From: Pseudomonas sp. MWU16-30317
GTDB lineage: Bacteria > Pseudomonadota > Gammaproteobacteria > Pseudomonadales > Pseudomonadaceae
Direction of reading: 5' to 3'
DNA: 64,000 nt
Assembly: GCF_020515695.1 (NCBI RefSeq)
Contig: NZ_JAIWJA010000001.1
Location: forward strand, 186,001-250,000
Positions 36,979 through 45,017 of this stretch are shown here, one piece after another (the first letter of the stretch is position 1; each line of letters begins with the position of its first letter). Made by a program: the position numbers and the translations under genes. The notes below the pieces were generated by a model. It saw only the letters and a program-made list of their open reading frames with translations, ran no database searches and was not told the origin of the DNA.

Positions 36979-37824
36979 ATGAGCGATCACAAAACCCTGT
37001 TCATCACCGGCGTCAGCAGCGGTTTCGGCAATGCCCTGGCGCAAGAAGCCATCGCCGCCGGCCATCGCGTCATCGGTACGGTGCGCAACGACGCCGCCTT
37101 GCAAGCGTTCCAGGCCTTGTCCCCGGAGCTGGCGTATGGCGTGATCCTCGACGTCACCGATTTCGCCCGCATCGATACAGTGGTCGCCGACGTCGAAGCC
37201 ACCCACGGCCCGGTCGATGTGCTGGTCAACAATGCTGGCTATGGCCATGAAGGGATCTTCGAAGAGTCATCCCTGGAGGAGATGCGCCGTCAGTTCGACG
37301 TCAATGTGTTCGGCGCCGTGGCGGTCACCAAGGCCTTCGTGCCGTATTTTCGCCAACGCCGCGGCGGGCATATTCTCAATATTACGTCCATGGGCGGCAC
37401 CATCACCATGCCCGGCATCGCCTATTATTGCGGCAGCAAGTTTGCCCTGGAGGGCATCTCCGATACCCTGAGCAAAGAGTTGCGGCCGTTCAACATCTTC
37501 GTCACTGCGGTGGCGCCGGGATCGTTTCGCACCGATTGGGCCGGCCGTTCAATGCAGCGCACACCGCGCAGCATCGCCGACTACGATGCCAGCTTCGACC
37601 CGATCCGCCAGGCACGCGAAGCAAAGAGCGGCAAGCAATTGGGCGATCCGCAAAAGGCCGCGCAGGCCATGTTGCAGATCATCGCCAGCCCGACACCGCC
37701 CGCCCATCTGCTGCTGGGCAGCGACGCGCTGGGGCTGGTGCGCGACGAACTCAGCCGCGCCGCCAGCGAAATCGATCAATGGGAAGCGCTGACCCGTTCC
37801 ACCGATGGTCAAGTGTCAGCCTGA
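36979..37824 (+). CDS. short-chain dehydrogenase/reductase
   Basis: Classical SDR oxidoreductase of 281 aa. The cofactor motif is TGVSSGFG (residues ~10-17), then NNAGYG, the catalytic Ser in ITSMGG and [11 protein letters not shown] with Tyr and Lys. The arginine in GTVRN favours NADP. This subgroup acts on unidentified alcohols or ketones. TTGGAG precedes the ATG at 36979, and a YqhC-like AraC gene follows 9 bases after the stop, so the pair is an operon. Confidence 0.85.
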   Translation: MSDHKTLFITGVSSGFGNALAQEAIAAGHRVIGTVRNDAALQAFQALSPELAYGVILDVTDFARIDTVVADVEATHGPVDVLVNNAGYGHEGIFEESSLEEMRRQFDVNVFGAVAVTKAFVPYFRQRRGGHILNITSMGGTITMPGIAYYCGSKFALEGISDTLSKELRPFNIFVTAVAPGSFRTDWAGRSMQRTPRSIADYDASFDPIRQAREAKSGKQLGDPQKAAQAMLQIIASPTPPAHLLLGSDALGLVRDELSRAASEIDQWEALTRSTDGQVSA

Positions 37825-37833
37825 GGCCACGCC

Positions 37834-38772
37834 ATGAATGAGCATGACCCGTACACGACGACCCTGGTGCGCTTGCTCGAGCAGCTCGCGCCGCTGGAAG
37901 GCTACAACCTCAGCGCGCTGGACGATGTGCGCTTTTTGCGTTCCAACCGGCCGCTGACGCGCACGCCAGTGTTGTACGACCCCGGTATCGTGATCCTCTG
38001 CCAAGGCCGCAAGCGTGGCTACCTGGGCGATGAGGTGTACATCTACGACGCTCAGCATTATCTGGTGGTGTCGGTGCCGGTGCCTTTCACCATGGAGACC
38101 GATGCCAGCGCCGCCGAGCCGATGCTGGCGTTGTACATGCGTCTGGATTTCAAGCTTGCCAGCGAGTTGCTGCTGCAGGTCGACGAGGTGCTGGGTGCCA
38201 GCTCAGCGCCGCCCAAGGGGATGTACGCCTCGCCGATGGATGACTCGTTGCGGGCTTCGACGCTGCGCTTCGTGCAAGCCATGAGCGAGCCGCTGGATGC
38301 GCAGATTCTCGGGCCGGCGCTGGTGCGGGAAATCTATTACCGCATCCTCACGGGCGAGCAGGGCGGGTCGATGCGCGCGGCGCTCAATCGCCAAGGGCAC
38401 TTCGGCAAGGTCACCCGCGCCATCCGCAAGATCCACACCTGCTATCAGCAGCACCTGGACGTCGAATCCCTGGCCCAGGAGGCGAGCATGAGCGTGCCCA
38501 ACTTTCACCTGCACTTTCGCAGTGTCACCGACTCCTCGCCGATGCAATACGTGAAGTCGACGCGCTTGCATCAGGCGCGCTTGCTGATGCTGCGCCACGA
38601 CATGAGCGCGTCCTCGGCGGCGTTCAACGTCGGCTATGAAAGCGCGTCGCAGTTCAGCCGCGAATTCAAGCGCTTTTTCGGCCGTACACCGCTAGCGGAG
38701 ATCGAGTGGATGAAGGCCACTTATGCCTTGCCGGCACCGACCACGGCCTCGATCTACGTGTCGTCGCACTGA
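37834..38772 (+). CDS. AraC-family regulator with AraC_N domain
   Basis: Regulator of 312 aa. The N-terminal cupin-like AraC_N domain (VLYDPGIVILCQGRKRGYLG) resembles that of YqhC, the aldehyde-responsive activator of E. coli. The C-terminal double helix-turn-helix is LAQEASMSVPNFHLHFRSVT and GYESASQFSREFKRFFG. It follows the SDR gene within the same transcript and probably regulates it, perhaps in answer to a reactive aldehyde; the effector is inferred from the family only. Confidence 0.85.
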   Translation: MNEHDPYTTTLVRLLEQLAPLEGYNLSALDDVRFLRSNRPLTRTPVLYDPGIVILCQGRKRGYLGDEVYIYDAQHYLVVSVPVPFTMETDASAAEPMLALYMRLDFKLASELLLQVDEVLGASSAPPKGMYASPMDDSLRASTLRFVQAMSEPLDAQILGPALVREIYYRILTGEQGGSMRAALNRQGHFGKVTRAIRKIHTCYQQHLDVESLAQEASMSVPNFHLHFRSVTDSSPMQYVKSTRLHQARLLMLRHDMSASSAAFNVGYESASQFSREFKRFFGRTPLAEIEWMKATYALPAPTTASIYVSSH

Positions 38773-38822
38773 GTCAGGTGAGCCTCGATCGGAGTATTTC
38801 AATCGACCCGACACCCCATCAC

Positions 38823-40379
38823 TCAAGTGATCGCCCCGATCTGCCACGGCACGAATTCGTTCTGACCGTAGCCGTGCTGTTCGCTTTTGCTTTTGTCACC
38901 CGAGGCGATGCGCAGCATCATGCGAAAGATATATTCGCCGCGTTCCTCGATCGTCATGGTGCCGTCGGCGATCCCGCCGCAGTTGACGTCCATGTCTTCT
39001 TCCTGGGTTTCCCACAGGCGGTTGTTGGTGGCGAGCTTGATGGAGGGCGAGGGCGCACACCCATACGCCGAACCTCGACCGGTGGTGAAGGCAATCAGGT
39101 TGGCCCCGCCCGCGACCTGACCGGTCGCGGAGATCGGGTCATAGCCTGGAGTGTCCATGAACACCAGGCCATGGGCCTTGACGGTCTGCGCGTACTCGTA
39201 GACATCCACCAGGTCGGTGGAGCCCGCCTTGGCCACGGCGCCGAGGGATTTTTCCAGAATCGTGGTCAAGCCACCGGCCTTGTTGCCCGCTGATGGATTG
39301 TTGTTCAGTTCGGCATCCATACGCTTGCAGTACGCCTCCCACCAATGGATACGCGCGATCAACTTTTCCCCGACTTGCTGGCTCACGGCGCGGCGCGTCA
39401 GCAAGTGTTCTGCGCCATAGACCTCTGGCGTTTCCGAAAGAATCGCGGTGCCGCCGGCGGCCACCAGGCGATCGACCGCATTGCCCAGCGCCGGGTTGGC
39501 GGTGATGCCCGAGTAGCCGTCCGAACCGCCGCATTGCAGGCCGATGATCAGGTGCCTGGCACTGACCGGTTCACGCTTGACCTGGTTGGCTTCGGCCAGC
39601 AGCGACTTCACTTGAGCAATGCCACTGGCGATGGTTTTTGAGGTGCCGCCCGTGCCCTGAATGGTAAAGGTGCGCAATGAATCGCTGCTTTTCAGGCCCT
39701 GAGCGGCCAGCAATTCGGAGATCTGGTTGGTCTCGCAGCCCAGCCCGATCATCAGCACCGAAGCAAAGTTGGGGTGGATGGCATAACCGCCCAGCGTCCT
39801 GCGCAGCATGGCCAATGCCTCGCCCCCAGGATCCACAGCGCAGCCGACGCCATGGGTGAGTGCCACGACGCCATCGACGTTGGGGTATTCGATCAGCGCT
39901 TCAGGGTGAATGTCGCGGCGGAAGTAGTCGGCAATGGCGCGCGCCACGGTGGCCGAACAATTGACGGAGGTCAGAATACCGATGTAGTTGCGAGTCGCCA
40001 CGCGACCATCCGCGCGCACGATGCCCATGAACGTTTCCGCGGTGGGCGCAGGGCGGCCCTTGGCATCGACACCGAAGGCATAATCCCGAGAAAAATCGCC
40101 CATCGCCACGTTGTGCACATGCACGTGTTGCCCCGCCTCGATGGGCTGGCTCGCGAAGCCGATGATCTGGCCGTAGCGGCGCACCGGTTGCCCCGCATCG
40201 ATATGACGCGCAGCGACCTTGTGGCCCGAGGGCACCGGTTCCTGCACCTGAATGCCTTCGGCTTTGAGCTCCAGGCCGGTGGTGAGCGGTTGTCGCGCGA
40301 TCAATACATCGTCCAGCACGTTGAGTCTGATCACGGCATTGGCGGTGGTTTCACTGCCTGTTGTAGTTATAAGTTGCAT
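38823..40379 (-). CDS. UxaA/GarD-family sugar-acid dehydratase
   Basis: Iron-dependent dehydratase of 518 aa acting on altronate or galactarate. An N-terminal SAF-like domain (GHKVAARHIDAGQPVRRYG) precedes the large dehydratase domain with ALTHGVGCA, GLGCETNQISELL, IGLQCGGSDGYSG and TTGRGSAYGCAPSPSIKLATN. The length is nearer to GarD (about 520) than to E. coli UxaA (about 495), so galactarate is a reasonable guess. It is followed upstream by an MFS gene on the same strand (49-base gap) with a divergent LysR gene, which together make a complete uptake-dehydration-regulation unit. Confidence 0.82.
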   Translation of the reverse strand: MQLITTTGSETTANAVIRLNVLDDVLIARQPLTTGLELKAEGIQVQEPVPSGHKVAARHIDAGQPVRRYGQIIGFASQPIEAGQHVHVHNVAMGDFSRDYAFGVDAKGRPAPTAETFMGIVRADGRVATRNYIGILTSVNCSATVARAIADYFRRDIHPEALIEYPNVDGVVALTHGVGCAVDPGGEALAMLRRTLGGYAIHPNFASVLMIGLGCETNQISELLAAQGLKSSDSLRTFTIQGTGGTSKTIASGIAQVKSLLAEANQVKREPVSARHLIIGLQCGGSDGYSGITANPALGNAVDRLVAAGGTAILSETPEVYGAEHLLTRRAVSQQVGEKLIARIHWWEAYCKRMDAELNNNPSAGNKAGGLTTILEKSLGAVAKAGSTDLVDVYEYAQTVKAHGLVFMDTPGYDPISATGQVAGGANLIAFTTGRGSAYGCAPSPSIKLATNNRLWETQEEDMDVNCGGIADGTMTIEERGEYIFRMMLRIASGDKSKSEQHGYGQNEFVPWQIGAIT

Positions 40380-40428
40380 GACGGTTCCCTCGGTTTTCAG
40401 GTTGCGCACTGGAGTCGGGCCGGACGCG

Positions 40429-41754
40429 TCAGGCCAATCCACGCTCGCGATAATCAATCAGGCTGGAGAACAGCATCAGTCCTGAAGCCATGACGACGAA
40501 GAAGATCAACGCCAGGAAGTATGAACCGGTGTATTGAACGATCAGGCCGATCAAGATAGGTACGATTACCCCGACCATGTTGCCGCACAAGTTCATGCTT
40601 CCGCCCAACACTCCGGCTTTGGACTGTCCGCCCAGGATGGCTGGCAAGCACCAGTACATGCCGCACCAGCGAATGAAAAACAGCGCGACACACAGCAGTG
40701 TGATGACCACGACTGCATTCGCGCTGTAAGCCACAGCGAGAATACAGAGCGCGGCGACTGCGGCGGAGCCTGCGAACATGCTGCGCATGACGGTGTTGGG
40801 TCGACCGCCGGCAGCCTTCCATTTGTCGGACAGCCAGCCACCGCACAGCTCACCGATGAACCCGCACATGAAGATCAGAAAGGTAGCGCCGCCCATGGCC
40901 TTGATGTCCAGGTCATGGACTTTGTGCAAGTAGCTCGGCATCCAGGTCAGCAGGCCGTAGAACACGCTGTTGTAGCAAGCGTAGCCGGCGAACATTGCCA
41001 GTACCGAGCGGCTCTTGAGCAGTTCTTTCAGGATCGCCTTGCGCCCGCCCGAGGCGCGTTTGGCCGCGTCATTGGCGTCAGTGATATAAGCCAGCTCGGC
41101 CGCATTCACTTTAGGATGTTCACTGGGGTGGTTTCTGATGTACCACCAGGCCCACACCCCCACGACCATGGTGCCAACGCCCGCGATCACGAAAGCGATC
41201 CGCCAGGAGCCCAGCCAGGTGATCAACCCGGCAATGAGGATGGCCCCCAGTGCCGTACCCAGTGGCGCGCCGCCGTCGACGAGCGTTGCACCGCGGCCGC
41301 GTTCGTTGGGCGTCAGCCAGGCGCCGTTGAGCTTGGGTCCAGCGGGCATGATCGGCGACTCGGCAACACCCAGGCCGATCCGTGTAATGAGCAACGTGAT
41401 CCAGTTGTGCGCGCCGCCGGCCAAGGTCTGAAAGAGACCCCAGCCAATGGTGGCAATGCCAATGATGTTGCGGGTCTGGAAACGATCCAGCAGCATGCCG
41501 CCCGGGATCTGCATCAGTGCGTACGACCAGAAGAACGCACTCAGCATCAATCCTTCCAACGCCGGCGTTATGTCGAAATCAGCAGAAATCAGTGGCAGTG
41601 CAACCGACAGCGAGGCCCGATCGATGTAATTGATGGCCGAGAGCAGCAGCAGGAGCAAGAAAATCCTCCAGCGCACGGTGGTTGGACGAGCACTTGTCGC
41701 GGTCGTCGATGCACTAGCGCTGACGACCTGAGCGTTGCCAATGGTCATTTTCAT
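40429..41754 (-). CDS. MFS transporter of the sugar-acid (ACS) family
   Basis: Inner-membrane symporter of 441 aa with twelve spans. Features are AINYIDRASLSVALPLIS in the first span and the loop motif GGMLLDRFQTRNIIG, as in ExuT/GudP/glucarate carriers. It should import the substrate of the downstream dehydratase. The ATG at 41754 is the best start; one at 41748 is two codons further in. It forms the first gene of a two-gene operon and is divergent from the LysR gene. Confidence 0.85.
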   Translation of the reverse strand: MKMTIGNAQVVSASASTTATSARPTTVRWRIFLLLLLLSAINYIDRASLSVALPLISADFDITPALEGLMLSAFFWSYALMQIPGGMLLDRFQTRNIIGIATIGWGLFQTLAGGAHNWITLLITRIGLGVAESPIMPAGPKLNGAWLTPNERGRGATLVDGGAPLGTALGAILIAGLITWLGSWRIAFVIAGVGTMVVGVWAWWYIRNHPSEHPKVNAAELAYITDANDAAKRASGGRKAILKELLKSRSVLAMFAGYACYNSVFYGLLTWMPSYLHKVHDLDIKAMGGATFLIFMCGFIGELCGGWLSDKWKAAGGRPNTVMRSMFAGSAAVAALCILAVAYSANAVVVITLLCVALFFIRWCGMYWCLPAILGGQSKAGVLGGSMNLCGNMVGVIVPILIGLIVQYTGSYFLALIFFVVMASGLMLFSSLIDYRERGLA

Positions 41755-41926
41755 CTCACTCTTATGATTATTATGAAACGCGTGCCTGCCTGAAGGCCTG
41801 CCAGCGGTGTGGATCAAACGCTGGGTGGGGCTTCGACTTGTCGTTATCGTCAAGGCCACTTTAAATTTCCAGGCTGTTGCTGCCTAATGAGAGCTACGAC
41901 CCGAGCGATAACTTTCAGGTATACCC

Positions 41927-42874
41927 ATGCTGCCGTCCTTCTCGTCCATCGTTTCTCGCCTGAGGCTCAAACAACTTCGTCTCTTGATTGCCCTCGAAGA
42001 GCATGGCTCGGTGCGCAAGGCTGCCGAGCTCATGGCGTTGTCGCAACCGGGCGCCACCAAAGCGTTGCAGGAGATCGAAACGACCTTTGGCTCCAGCCTC
42101 TTCGAGCGCACCAGCAAAGGCCTGGAAGCCAACGACCTGGGCCGCTGCGTGATTCGTTATGCGCGTTTGATTCATACCGACCTTGAGCACCTTCGCGAGG
42201 AAATGGTCGGCATCCTCCAAGGCCACGGTGGACGCCTTGCCGTCGGCACCATCATGGGCGCCGTGCCGACGCTGGTGGACAGCCTGGCGCGCCTTCGCGC
42301 CAAACAGCCGGAGCTGTCGATTGCCATCGTCGAGGACACCAGTTCGCGGTTACTGAGTCTGTTGGACCAGGGACGGTTGGATGTCGCCATCTGTCGCACC
42401 AGCATCAGCCCGCGCCCGACGGCGTATCAAACCCGCTTTCGCGCACAGGAACCGCTGGTGGTCGTGGCCAATCCGGGCCATCGGCTAGCCAGCGCACCGG
42501 CGTTGCAGCTGGCGGACCTGATGGACAGCCGCTGGGTGGTATTCCCGGTCAATATGCCCATGCGCTTGACGCTGGAACGTGAGTTTCGCCAGTCAGGCTT
42601 GAGTTTTCCGCTCTATGCCATCGAAACCTCTTCGACCTTCACCACGTTGTCGCTGTTGCTCAACGATCAGAATCTGGTGGCCGTCCTGCCGATCGATGTC
42701 GCGCAGATGGCGCTCGATCACGGCATGTTGGTCAAGCTGGCCCTGACCATTCAATCCACTAGTGAACCCTTTGAAATCGTCACGCGGGCCAACGTGGAGT
42801 ACACGGCGTCGATGGTCTTGTTGATCGAAGAGCTCACCGGCAGGCGTTCTGACTCCGCCGCTTATGCTCCCTAG
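41927..42874 (+). CDS. LysR-family regulator of the dehydratase/transporter operon
   Basis: LysR regulator of 315 aa with a slightly extended N-terminus. The helix-turn-helix is KAAELMALSQPGATKALQEI (~30-50) and the effector domain starts near 95. It is of the GbpR/CbbR-like group often linked to sugar-acid genes. It is divergent from the MFS-dehydratase operon with a 172-bp gap, the standard layout for a regulator controlling its neighbours. Confidence 0.85.
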   Translation: MLPSFSSIVSRLRLKQLRLLIALEEHGSVRKAAELMALSQPGATKALQEIETTFGSSLFERTSKGLEANDLGRCVIRYARLIHTDLEHLREEMVGILQGHGGRLAVGTIMGAVPTLVDSLARLRAKQPELSIAIVEDTSSRLLSLLDQGRLDVAICRTSISPRPTAYQTRFRAQEPLVVVANPGHRLASAPALQLADLMDSRWVVFPVNMPMRLTLEREFRQSGLSFPLYAIETSSTFTTLSLLLNDQNLVAVLPIDVAQMALDHGMLVKLALTIQSTSEPFEIVTRANVEYTASMVLLIEELTGRRSDSAAYAP

Positions 42875-43111
42875 CGCGGGGCGCTGAATGGGCACTTGGG
42901 GCGGAACACGATCCCCCGGTTTGACGGCGCTGCGGACCACGGCAAGAGATGAGCACGGCACCGCAAATAGTTGTTTTATGAGGCAATGTTGTCCACGAAA
43001 TACTTGAGTATGTCTGTGGATAACTGTCTGTAAGCCATAGGGATCAAGCGTTCGGCGGGTTTGGTCGAAAATCGATCAATCTGCGCTTTGGCCGAGGTAT
43101 TTTGCGCTACG

Positions 43112-44038
43112 TCAGCGCGCGGATGTCTCACCGCGCACCACCAGCCACACGCCTACCGCCGACACCGCCGTGCCCACCAGCATCAGCCACGACAGCGGCT
43201 CGTCGAACACCGCCCAGGCCCACAGCAGGGTGACCGCCGGGCTGAGGTACAGCACGCTGGCGACTCGTGTCGGTGAGGAACGTTTGACGCACAGCCAGTA
43301 GAGCCCATAGCCGCCCAGGGTGGCGAGGGTCGCGGTCCACAGTACGCTCAGGGCAAACCCTGTGGTCGGCAGTGGCAGCAGGCTGCCCTGGCTGGCCACC
43401 ACTGCCCCGAAGGCGACCGCGGATACCGCGCACTGCAACCACAGATTGGCCAGCAACCCCAGCGATTCGTGAGCCTGCAAGCGCTTCTGCCAGAGCGTCG
43501 CCACGGCCAGTGACGCCATGCCCAGCAAGGGCAGGCCGTAGGCCCACAGCGGCGCGTTGCCCAGCGCCAGGGCGTCGTGAGCGACCACCACCACGCCCAC
43601 CAGCCCAATGCCCAGGCCTGCCCACACGCTCCAGTGCAGTCGCTGGCCCAATACGCCCGCAGCCAGCAGCGCCATGCCCACCGGCAGCAGGTCGGCCAGC
43701 AGCGCCGCAAGCCCGGCCGGCACGCCCAAGGCAACGCCCTGGACCACGCCCAGCAAATAACCACCCATGGCCAGCAAGCCGATGCCGGCGTTTTTCAACA
43801 ACACCACTAGCGGCGTGCTTTTCAGCGTGCCAATGACGAAGGGCAGCAGCGCCAAGGTGACCAGCACGCAGCGCCAGAACACCACCAGCAGCGCGGGGGC
43901 GTAGTCGATGGAAAACCGCGCGCCGATAAAACCGGAACTCCAGCTCACCACCAGGCCGAGCTCCAGCAGCGGCAAGGGCAGGCGATAGAGGAGCTTCACC
44001 GGGGGACGCGGGCAGGGCAGTGCTGAGGTCGAGTTCAT
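43112..44038 (-). CDS. EamA/DMT-family exporter
   Basis: Inner-membrane transporter of 308 aa with ten predicted spans in two EamA repeats, ending with the typical LSPAVTLLWAWAVFDEPLS and GVWLVVR segments. Relatives export amino acids, metabolites or drugs. ATG at 44038; a GTG two codons upstream is equally possible. A LysR gene is divergent after a 74-bp AT-rich gap, so this is a regulator-exporter pair. Confidence 0.82.
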   Translation of the reverse strand: MNSTSALPCPRPPVKLLYRLPLPLLELGLVVSWSSGFIGARFSIDYAPALLVVFWRCVLVTLALLPFVIGTLKSTPLVVLLKNAGIGLLAMGGYLLGVVQGVALGVPAGLAALLADLLPVGMALLAAGVLGQRLHWSVWAGLGIGLVGVVVVAHDALALGNAPLWAYGLPLLGMASLAVATLWQKRLQAHESLGLLANLWLQCAVSAVAFGAVVASQGSLLPLPTTGFALSVLWTATLATLGGYGLYWLCVKRSSPTRVASVLYLSPAVTLLWAWAVFDEPLSWLMLVGTAVSAVGVWLVVRGETSAR

Positions 44039-44112
44039 AGCCACAGGCTACCCAAGGGGTGTAGTCTGATAAATCAAAATTACCTGCACCAGTTATTCAC
44101 GTTAGGTGAAGT

Positions 44113-44967
44113 ATGAACGCCATCCTCGATATCGAGCTGTTGCGCACCTTTCACGCCGTGGTGCGCCTGGGCAAATTCAGCGCCGCTGCCCAGCAGTTGC
44201 ACAAGAGCCCTGCGGCCGTCAGCGTCCACGTCCAGCGACTTGAGGCGGTGGCCGGCGGGCGCCTGCTCGATCGCGACAACCAGTCGGTGGCGCTCACGCC
44301 GCTGGGCAAGCGCCTGCTGGCCGCCACAGCAGAACTCTTGCACACCCATGACCGCGTGCTGGCGCAGTTGCAGGGCACGCGCCTGGCCGGGCGCATCACC
44401 CTCGGGGTGCCTGATGAATACGCCGCCCACGTCATCCGCGACATCCTGCCGATCTTCACTGCGGCCTGGCCCAACGTCGTGCTGGAGGTCAAGACGGCGC
44501 CCAGCTACACCCTCAACCAGTGGGTCCAGCGCGGCAAATTGCAGTTGGCACTGATGTCGCAACCCCGCGGCCAAGGCAGCCCGGTGGCGCACGTGCTGGC
44601 GGTGACGACGCCGGTATGGGTGACGGCGGCCTCGGCCAGTAGCGCCTGGCCCGATCCGCTGCCGGTAGCGCTGTACGCCGCAGACTGCCCATATCGACAG
44701 GCCCTGCTCGAATCCCTGAAGCGCGCCGGTCGACGCTGGCGAGTGGTGCTCGACAGCCCGTCGACCCAGGCGGTTCGCGCTTGTGTCGAGGCCGGCCTGG
44801 CCGTCGCCTTGATGGACCGCGAGGCGGTGACGGCGGCCATGACGGTGCTCGAAGGTATGCCAGACATCGGCGAGCACGAGGTGGTGCTGGTGCGCTCGGC
44901 CTCGGCCAAAAACGATGAGGCAATCGAGCTGCTGGCGCAGAGTCTCCACCAGCACTTTCGGCTGTAG
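44113..44967 (+). CDS. LysR-family regulator of the DMT exporter
   Basis: LysR regulator of 284 aa, on the short side. The helix-turn-helix is AAQQLHKSPAAVSVHVQRLE (~24-43), followed by an effector domain beginning GRITLGVPDEY. TTAGGTGAAG precedes the ATG. The gap to the divergent exporter gene contains an AT-rich stretch (ATAAATCAAAATTA, ~44070) likely to hold both promoters and the LysR site. Confidence 0.85.
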   Translation: MNAILDIELLRTFHAVVRLGKFSAAAQQLHKSPAAVSVHVQRLEAVAGGRLLDRDNQSVALTPLGKRLLAATAELLHTHDRVLAQLQGTRLAGRITLGVPDEYAAHVIRDILPIFTAAWPNVVLEVKTAPSYTLNQWVQRGKLQLALMSQPRGQGSPVAHVLAVTTPVWVTAASASSAWPDPLPVALYAADCPYRQALLESLKRAGRRWRVVLDSPSTQAVRACVEAGLAVALMDREAVTAAMTVLEGMPDIGEHEVVLVRSASAKNDEAIELLAQSLHQHFRL

Positions 44968-44971
44968 GCAT

Positions 44972-45001
44972 AAAAACAGGTACGGACTTATGATCCGTAC
45001 C
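44972..45001 (-). terminator. intrinsic terminator of mgtA
   Basis: Eight-base perfect arms GGTACGGA/TCCGTACC around a seven-base loop, followed on the minus strand by CTGTTTTTA. It lies 17 bases after the mgtA stop. The hairpin may also stop the convergent LysR transcript, although that side lacks a T-tract. Confidence 0.85.
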
Positions 45002-45017
45002 CGCTTCGAACGCAGCC

